From contig JAQVZT010000077.1 in the NCBI GenBank assembly GCA_028708055.1, positions 1 to 10,333 of the forward strand: a DNA stretch of 10,333 nt, read 5' to 3'. The notes under the pieces are model-generated. The model saw only the letters and a program-made list of their open reading frames with translations. It was not told the DNA's origin and made no database searches. Position 1 is the first letter of the stretch, and the number at the start of each line of letters is the position of its first letter. Positions 7,185-10,333 of this stretch are shown one piece after another. The position numbers and the translations under genes were made by a program. This stretch comes from Methanothrix sp. (GTDB taxonomy: Archaea; Halobacteriota; Methanosarcinia; Methanotrichales; Methanotrichaceae).

Positions 7185-7192
7185 TATATGAA
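7185..7192 (-). promoter_or_regulatory. TATA box for the transglutaminase gene
   Basis: TTCATATA on the reverse strand starts 33 bases before the ATG at 7159, with no ribosome site between. The same octamer stands 31 bases before the VWA start. A start of transcription within a few bases of the ATG is predicted. Confidence 0.4.
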
Positions 7193-7224
7193 TTTTGCAG
7201 AGTAACCGGACTCACAAGTTGGAC

Positions 7225-7248
7225 GTGCGGGTGTCTCATCTCCCGCAC
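7225..7248. repeat. Perfect 7-bp inverted repeat
   Basis: GTGCGGG and CCCGCAC flank a 10-base loop, in the spacer between the leftward transglutaminase gene and the rightward broken VOC gene. No T-run follows on either strand, so it is not a clear terminator. It lies upstream of the transglutaminase TATA box and could be a regulator site. Confidence 0.4.
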
Positions 7249-7279
7249 CAGAAACCCGCCGGAATTCAGAAAGAAGGCT

Positions 7280-7616
7280 GTGAGCTGGAACCCAAACCAC
7301 TACAAGTAAAATACCTGCCGATGATATCCAAAGAGCAAAAACATTCTATGCCAGTCTCTTTGGATGGAAGGTCGAAAGCATGCAGGGCATAGATTACATG
7401 ATAATCGATCTGCACAGCGTTCCTGGGGGGGGCATGATTAAGAGAACGCAGCTGGAGCAGCAGATTATGGTTAACATCGGAGTGCCTTCGGTGGATAAAT
7501 ACGCTGCAAAAGTCGAAAAGCTAGGCGGCAAAATAGTTGTTCCAAAGGAAGCCGTTACTGGGATGGGGTATTTCGCAATCCGCAAGGACACCGAGAACAA
7601 TACCTTTGGTATTTGA
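7280..7616 (+). pseudogene. Broken glyoxalase/VOC-family gene
   Basis: From 7311 the frame encodes a typical vicinal-oxygen-chelate protein: IPADDIQRAKTFYASLFGW, then GGGMIKR, IGVPSVDKYAAKVEKLGGK, GMGYFA and DTENNTFGI. The reading has no usable start: a TGA lies at 7281-7283 and no ATG, GTG or TTG follows before 7380, which lies inside the first motif. A GTG at 7280 in another frame gives SWNPNHYK and would join if one extra base near 7307 were removed. The end is also damaged, because family members normally continue FGIWE and here TGA stands where the tryptophan codon would be. The stretch between the two halves is shorter than usual. Intact members bind a metal and act in glyoxalase or dioxygenase-type reactions; this copy is probably dead or yields only a 78-residue piece from 7380. 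Confidence 0.7.
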
Positions 7617-7794
7617 TGATCTCTCCAAAAGCGCTCCAAAAAACCTTCGGGGCAAAGCGAAAGATGCGGCAGATGAACTTATTTCGGAAGGGCTCTTGAT
7701 CCCCAAACAAACTTGCTACGGGATGCATGTTTCCTTGAATCCGTAACGGAAAGAGGAGATAGATAATCTCATCAAGGACGTTCTGGACGAATAG
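7612..7794 (+). pseudogene. C-terminal remnant of an unknown gene with an in-frame stop
   Basis: The frame from 7612 reads FDDLSKSAPKNLR, then KAKDAADELISEGLLI, YGMHVSLNP, a TAA at 7744-7746, and continues sensibly as RKEEIDNLIKDVLDE to a second stop TAG at 7792-7794. The continuation after the TAA is charged and helical like the part before, so the TAA looks like a mutated sense codon. The helix-then-strand order is winged-helix-like (a recognition helix followed by a short wing). It starts abruptly at the end of the VOC remnant, with overlapping frames, so the front of the gene is gone. I do not recognise the family. Confidence 0.5.
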
Positions 7795-7945
7795 AAAGAC
7801 CATATGTGAGGAATGTGGGCGGAGTAGCTCGGCAATCCTACTGCTATAAACTTCCCCATTATCACTTCTCTCCTCCCGTCCAAGATCGAGCCCTTCCAGC
7901 CCCCCACCAGCCTGCCGATGCCTGACCCCCTCCCCACGATGCGCC

Positions 7946-8263
7946 CCATGATCCCGCCCCCGCCAGGCGCGCCGCTGAAGCTCTGGCACATCCCCCGCGC
8001 CCGGACCGCCCCCACCCTCGCCTGGGCGCGCGCCCGTGCGGTCTGCCGCGCCGACCAGCACATACGGGGGGGCGAACAGTTTCTGGAAATCGCTCCCGAG
8101 TGCCGGTGACTTTGACATCAGCCCCGCTCTCCAACTCAAGACCCTGGATAACTGCTTCATCGACGCCCCCTGCATCACGACCTGACTTCTTTGGACCAAC
8201 CTCCGCAGAGCCAAAGAATCACCTCATCTTTTTCTGGGCTTTTTCCGGTTGACCAAAACAGTC
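7946..8263. repeat. Long direct repeat, left copy
   Basis: Matches 9203-9521 in the same orientation. By hand I count about 40 differences, mostly single substitutions, plus one single-base length change in a C run near 7993, so identity is about 88%. Sequences outside the borders differ. The two copies lie 1257 bases apart and flank a DUF1156 fragment and the hicBA pair. Confidence 0.9.
8033..8251 (-). pseudogene. Decayed DUF499-like C-terminal fragment, left copy
   Basis: The reverse strand within the left repeat reads QPEKAQKKMR, a TGA, FFGSAEVGPKKSGRDAGG, EAVIQGLE and GADVKVT. This resembles the C-terminal block of DUF499 (COG1483) ATPases, in which an RRFYGSV-LDP motif is followed by GRDAG, EVI..L and VKVTLEIEA. 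After VKVT the reading loses the family pattern; a neighbouring frame gives a weak DVLVGAA match, suggesting frameshifts. The in-frame TGA replaces an arginine present in the right copy. Family assignment rests on memory of motifs. Confidence 0.45.
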
Positions 8264-8289
8264 TGTCCGTCATTATCGGCTGAGCTCCG

Positions 8290-8402
8290 TCCGCTGCCAA
8301 GGGTGGTCGAGGCGGATGGACTTCTTGCGGGCGGACGGGGCATTGATGGCATCGAGCGGCAGGGCGACCTCGATCTGGCTTCTTTCTGTGTGGCGTAGCC
8401 AT
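8290..8402 (-). pseudogene. Truncated start of a DUF1156 DNA-methylase gene
   Basis: The reverse strand encodes QIEVALPLDAINAPSARKKSIR followed by DHP at about 8380-8300, which matches the conserved N-terminus of DUF1156 proteins (COG1743, predicted adenine-specific DNA methylases; family form IEVALPLDAIN..S.REKSIR.GHPS). The presumed start ATG at 8402 has GGGAGG right before it but lies in another frame, so one frameshift is needed. After DHP the conserved STLHLWWARRPLAA block is lost, though PPLAA appears in a neighbouring frame. About 95% of the gene is missing. Confidence 0.7.
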
Positions 8403-8511
8403 CCTCCCGAATGGATGTGCAATCGGATGGAAGATCTCACGGGTTTGGAATGGGCCAGAAGTCTCGAACAAGCCAAAGGTTGATTTAGCAGGACAGCAAT
8501 CTTGTTTTCGG

Positions 8512-8745
8512 ATGCAAACGCTTAATTACAGAATCCGGTTGGCAAAAGAGGAAGAAGGGGGATATACGGTGATCGTCCCGGCCCTTCCGGGATGCGTGAC
8601 ATTCGGCGAGACGATTGATGAAGCCATAGCAATGGCAAGAGAGGCAATTGAAGGCTACATCGAAACCCTCAAAGAATTGGGAAAAGAAGTGCCAAAGGAC
8701 AACGACGTATTAGAGTATACCGTTTCTGTTGAAGCCTATGCATAA
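8512..8745 (+). CDS. hicB: HicB-family antitoxin
   Basis: The 77-residue product is a compact HicB domain with the partial RNase H-like fold: a strand GGYTVIVPALPGCVTFGET, then the helix DEAIAMAREAIEGYIETLKELG and a VP tail. HicB binds and neutralises HicA and often represses its own operon. No C-terminal DNA-binding domain is present, so any repression would need another route. There is no clear ribosome site; a weak TATA-like TGATTTAG lies 32 bases before the ATG, so translation may be leaderless. It overlaps hicA by 8 bases. All features look intact despite the decayed surroundings. Confidence 0.9.
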   Translation: MQTLNYRIRLAKEEEGGYTVIVPALPGCVTFGETIDEAIAMAREAIEGYIETLKELGKEVPKDNDVLEYTVSVEAYA

Positions 8746-8962
8746 GCTTCCTGCAATATCGCCTCAGAAGCTCGCCAGGGCACTGGAGCGAGCCGGATTT
8801 GAGCTGAAACGGATGAAAGGGAGCCATCACTATTACTACAACCCGAAAACGGAAAAGATAGCTGTAGTGCCATTTCATAAAAAGGACCTTCCGAAGGGCA
8901 CTTTGCACGCAATCCTTCAAGATGCCGACATCAGCATTGACGAGTTGGCAGAATTACTGTAA
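8738..8962 (+). CDS. hicA: HicA-family mRNA interferase toxin
   Basis: The 74-residue product has the small double-stranded-RNA-binding-like fold of HicA: SPQKLARALERAGFEL, the active-site histidine region KGSHHYYY (H30/H31), a VVPFHKKDLPKGTL strand-loop and a final helix ending DELAELL. HicA cleaves mRNA until bound by HicB. ATG 8738 is chosen over an upstream TTG at 8729 because it is a standard start and gives the normal length. The gene begins inside the hicB end, so the two are translationally coupled. The antitoxin-first order is the reverse of the commonest hicAB layout but is known. A T-rich tract follows the stop. Confidence 0.9.
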   Translation: MHKLPAISPQKLARALERAGFELKRMKGSHHYYYNPKTEKIAVVPFHKKDLPKGTLHAILQDADISIDELAELL

Positions 8963-9206
8963 ACCATGGAAAGCACGACATTTTTCCTTTTTCAATTTCG
9001 ATGAGAAGATTGGCGACTAAAGGGCCACTATCGGGGAACGAGATGCTAGCCTGCTTGCAGTCAAGATACGGCACATAGCCGACATTGCGAGCCTTGCCCT
9101 CCGAATCCGTCTCAACAGACTGCATGCGCTTGAAGACCATTTGATAATCATCTGATAGGTCCAACCTGGCATCCTGAATGGAATGCTCCAGATAGGCCAG
9201 TGCCAT
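8931..9206 (-). CDS. Hypothetical 91-residue protein or gene remnant
   Basis: From an ATG at 9206, at the very edge of the right repeat, the reverse strand is open for 91 residues. The product has balanced composition (MALAYLEHSIQDARLDLSDD at the start, a central DSEGKARNVGYVPYLD, then LLIEIEKGK), which looks like true protein rather than a chance frame. I do not recognise it. No good ribosome site is seen. The last 10 codons run antisense through the end of hicA (32 bases), so the original C-terminus was probably replaced when hicA or its flank arrived. The frame also continues upstream into the repeat, where the composition turns Gly/Arg-rich and implausible. Most likely it is a fragment. 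Confidence 0.35.
   Translation of the reverse strand: MALAYLEHSIQDARLDLSDDYQMVFKRMQSVETDSEGKARNVGYVPYLDCKQASISFPDSGPLVANLLIEIEKGKMSCFPWFTVILPTRQC
8979..8998 (+). terminator. T-rich terminator after hicA
   Basis: Two runs of five Ts separated by CC, then another short T-run, lie about 17 bases after the hicA stop. Archaeal termination commonly uses such T-tracts without a hairpin. Confidence 0.45.
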
Positions 9207-9521
9207 GATCCCGCCCCCGCCAGGCGCGCCGCTGACGCTCGGGCACGCCCCCCCGCGCCCGGACCGCATCCGCGCTCGCCAGGGCACGCGCCCGTGTGGT
9301 CTGCCGCACCGACCAGCACATCCTGGGGGGCGAACAGTTTCTGGAAATCGCTCCCGAGTGCCAGTAACTTTGACATCAGCCCCGCTCTTCAGCTCAAGAT
9401 CCTGGATAACTGCTTCTGCGACGTCCCCTGCATCACGGCCCGTCATATTTGGATCAAGATCAACAGAGCCAAAGAATCTCCTAATCTCTTTCAGGGCTTT
9501 TTCCGGTTGACAAGAACAGTC
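9203..9521. repeat. Long direct repeat, right copy
   Basis: Partner of 7946-8263, same orientation, about 88% identical by hand count. It ends 20 bases from the stop of the winged-helix gene at 9541. This copy keeps a longer open frame than the left one and so is probably closer to the ancestral sequence. Confidence 0.9.
9290..9509 (-). pseudogene. Decayed DUF499-like C-terminal fragment, right copy
   Basis: The reverse strand reads QPEKALKEIRRFFGSVDLDP, NMTGRDAGDVAEAVIQDLE and GADVKVT without a stop, a closer match to the DUF499 C-terminal pattern (RRFYGSV-LDP, GRDAG, VKVTLEIEA) than the left copy. Beyond VKVT the text no longer fits in this frame, while another frame gives DVLVGAADHT where the family has a DVVRTVTEN-like block. 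The decay after VKVT is shared by both copies, so it predates the duplication. The DUF499 gene body (ATPase domain) is absent. Identification is from motif memory, supported by the nearby DUF1156 fragment, its usual operon partner. Confidence 0.5.
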
Positions 9522-9540
9522 ATATTTGCATCGAGTAAAT

Positions 9541-9873
9541 CTATTTTGAAGCAAAATCCTCAAAGTTCTCCAGGTAGGCAATGCCAAGTAGGGTCGATCT
9601 ATACTCGTCGCTAACCTTCTCGATTAGCATCGCTTTTTCCAGGAGGATGAGGTGCACTTCGGCCACACTCTCAATGAACCCGAGGATCATCTCGATTTCC
9701 CTCTTGGTCTTTATCCCCCGGCCAATGAACTTCAGGATCTCGCGCCTATTTCGCAGCTGTAGCACTTCACCTAGGAACCTGTGCCCCTCAGCCGGTTCGA
9801 CCTCATACCATTTTTTGTCTTCTCCGGGTGCGGATGGCTTGAAGAGATCGAGCCAATTTTGATTAACAGTCAT
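9541..9873 (-). CDS. Winged-helix-like small protein
   Basis: The 110-residue product starts MTVNQNWLDLFKPSAPGEDK. Residues about 42-105 follow the ArsR-like winged-helix layout: a first helix RREILKFIGRG, a KTKREIE turn into helix two, a recognition-like helix SVAEVHLILLEKAMLIEKV, a wing with YRSTLLGIAYLEN. No metal-binding cysteines occur. It may be a transcription factor or a small partner protein; this is inferred from pattern only. The ATG at 9873 has a TATA-like element 28 bases upstream and at best a weak GTGGA ribosome site. It is separated by 147 bases from the gene upstream and so probably has its own promoter. The gene seems intact, unlike the remnants next to it. Confidence 0.6.
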   Translation of the reverse strand: MTVNQNWLDLFKPSAPGEDKKWYEVEPAEGHRFLGEVLQLRNRREILKFIGRGIKTKREIEMILGFIESVAEVHLILLEKAMLIEKVSDEYRSTLLGIAYLENFEDFASK

Positions 9874-9892
9874 GACAATTCCACGTTCTGCG

Positions 9893-9901
9893 TATATTAA
9901 A
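9893..9901 (-). promoter_or_regulatory. TATA box for the winged-helix gene
   Basis: TTTAATATA on the reverse strand starts 28 bases before the ATG at 9873, implying a leader of only a few bases. It is the third leftward gene in this window with this geometry. Confidence 0.45.
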
Positions 9902-9982
9902 GTAAATTTTGGTGTTCTGTCAAGTCCTCGGTAGTTGGATTATAATTTCGTAATGCATTGCAAGTTCTGTTTCATTAGATAC

Positions 9983-10030
9983 CTGGACTTGCAGAACCAA
10001 CGTTGGCTTTTCCTCAACTTTCAAGTCCAG
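9983..10030 (-). terminator. Inverted repeat at the end of the right-edge gene
   Basis: CTGGACTTG (9983-9991) and CAAGTCCAG (10022-10030) form a perfect 9-bp stem that covers the TGA stop at 10021-10023. Its 30-base loop contains a second perfect palindrome, CCAACGTTGG (9997-10006). It may stabilise or end the upstream transcript. No strong T-run follows directly. Confidence 0.45.
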
Positions 10031-10332
10031 TTGAGCTTGTTCCAGTACTCGTTCTGATGCTCCCATTCAGGATTTCTTTTCGCCAGAGCCATGAAGATCT
10101 TCCTGTTTTCCTCCAGCCTCTTCCTTTGCTCGATGTAATCTCTCCTGGTACTGATATCTTCTGCCAGGGCTTTGCCTAGTTCAAAGGCTTTTTTTTCAGC
10201 ATCCTTTAGCGCCTTAGGACCCTGGTCCATGGCTGCTCCAGTACTTCCTGTCACAAAAGAACCGAAGTTGAGCATTAAATCGTCCAAGTATTCAGTGATT
10301 GTCTTATCCTGGCCTGTGCCTCCTGCGGTGGC
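10021..10332 (-). CDS. 3' end of an unrecognised helical protein (start outside window)
   Basis: The reverse strand is open from the window edge for 103 codons to a TGA. It begins ATAGGTGQDKTITEYLDDLM, then a small-residue stretch FVTGSTGAA and a long charged helix from about ALKDAEKKAFELGKALAE through RKRLEENRKIFMALAKRN, closing with WEHQNEYWNKLNWT. The helical part has coiled-coil character. A TTG and an ATG inside (10287 and 10275) could be internal starts, but the frame before them is just as protein-like, so I treat the gene as continuing to the right. Function unknown. Confidence 0.6.
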   Translation of the reverse strand, partial: ATAGGTGQDKTITEYLDDLMLNFGSFVTGSTGAAMDQGPKALKDAEKKAFELGKALAEDISTRRDYIEQRKRLEENRKIFMALAKRNPEWEHQNEYWNKLNWT

Positions 10333-10333
10333 A

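Noticed and set aside
7195..7392. Small forward gene of 65 residues
   Set aside because: It starts with TTG, has no ribosome site and runs out of frame through the VOC remnant.
7946..9521. Insertion sequence with the repeats as ends
   Set aside because: The repeats are direct, about 318 bases long and carry decayed gene text; no transposase lies between them and no terminal inverted repeats or target duplications were found.
9183..9614. Forward frames through the GC-rich right repeat
   Set aside because: Pro/Ala/Arg-rich text typical of GC-rich shadows. A forward frame shared by both repeat copies ends in a stop at the same place, but the differences show no third-position bias, so coding is unsupported.
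1..10333. CRISPR array
   Set aside because: No set of short, evenly spaced repeats occurs anywhere in the window.

Overview
The window looks like a chromosomal piece of a methanogenic archaeon. Evidence: genes for formylmethanofuran dehydrogenase subunits (methanogen C1 chemistry), archaeal TATA-type promoters, a tRNA gene without an encoded CCA end, and short GGAGG-type ribosome sites inside operons. The protein style (GC-rich genes, AT-rich spacers, a relic DUF499/DUF1156 pair, a MntA/HepT pair, a cyanobacteria-like transglutaminase domain) suggests a Methanothrix/Methanosaeta relative, but that assignment is inference.

Left part (1-5396). A BatA-like von Willebrand A protein runs leftwards off the window. 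Divergent from it is a tight rightward run: an iron-sulfur protein, fwdB, fwdD, argF, then a HepT/MntA toxin-antitoxin pair (hepT, mntA), with gaps of 23, 0, 10 and 18 bases and a final 25-base overlap. A tRNA-Leu(UAG) with its own TATA box follows. The first three genes belong to the enzyme that links CO2 to methanofuran, argF makes citrulline for arginine, and the last two form a self-controlled RNase/AMP-transferase module riding at the end of the unit.

Middle part (5397-7279). About 500 AT-rich bases hold no convincing protein gene. They contain several TATA boxes and one isolated, GC-richer, foldable island (about 5700-5840) that sits at the right distance from a TATA box to be a small RNA. 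A leftward secreted or lipoprotein transglutaminase-like protein follows; its last third is far more AT-rich than its front.

Right part (7280-10333). This is a graveyard with live modules in it: a broken glyoxalase/VOC gene, the tail of an unknown gene carrying an in-frame stop, a truncated DUF1156 methylase start, and two roughly 318-base direct repeats (about 88% identical by hand count) that each carry a decayed DUF499-like C-terminal piece. Between the repeats sits an intact hicB-hicA toxin-antitoxin pair. Two apparently intact leftward genes close the window: a 110-residue winged-helix-like protein and the 3' end of an unrecognised helical protein. The most interesting points are the repeat-flanked hicBA module in a decayed DUF499/DUF1156 locus, the candidate small RNA, the toxin-antitoxin pair behind fwd-argF, and three leftward genes whose TATA boxes lie so close to the ATG that their transcripts should be leaderless or nearly so.
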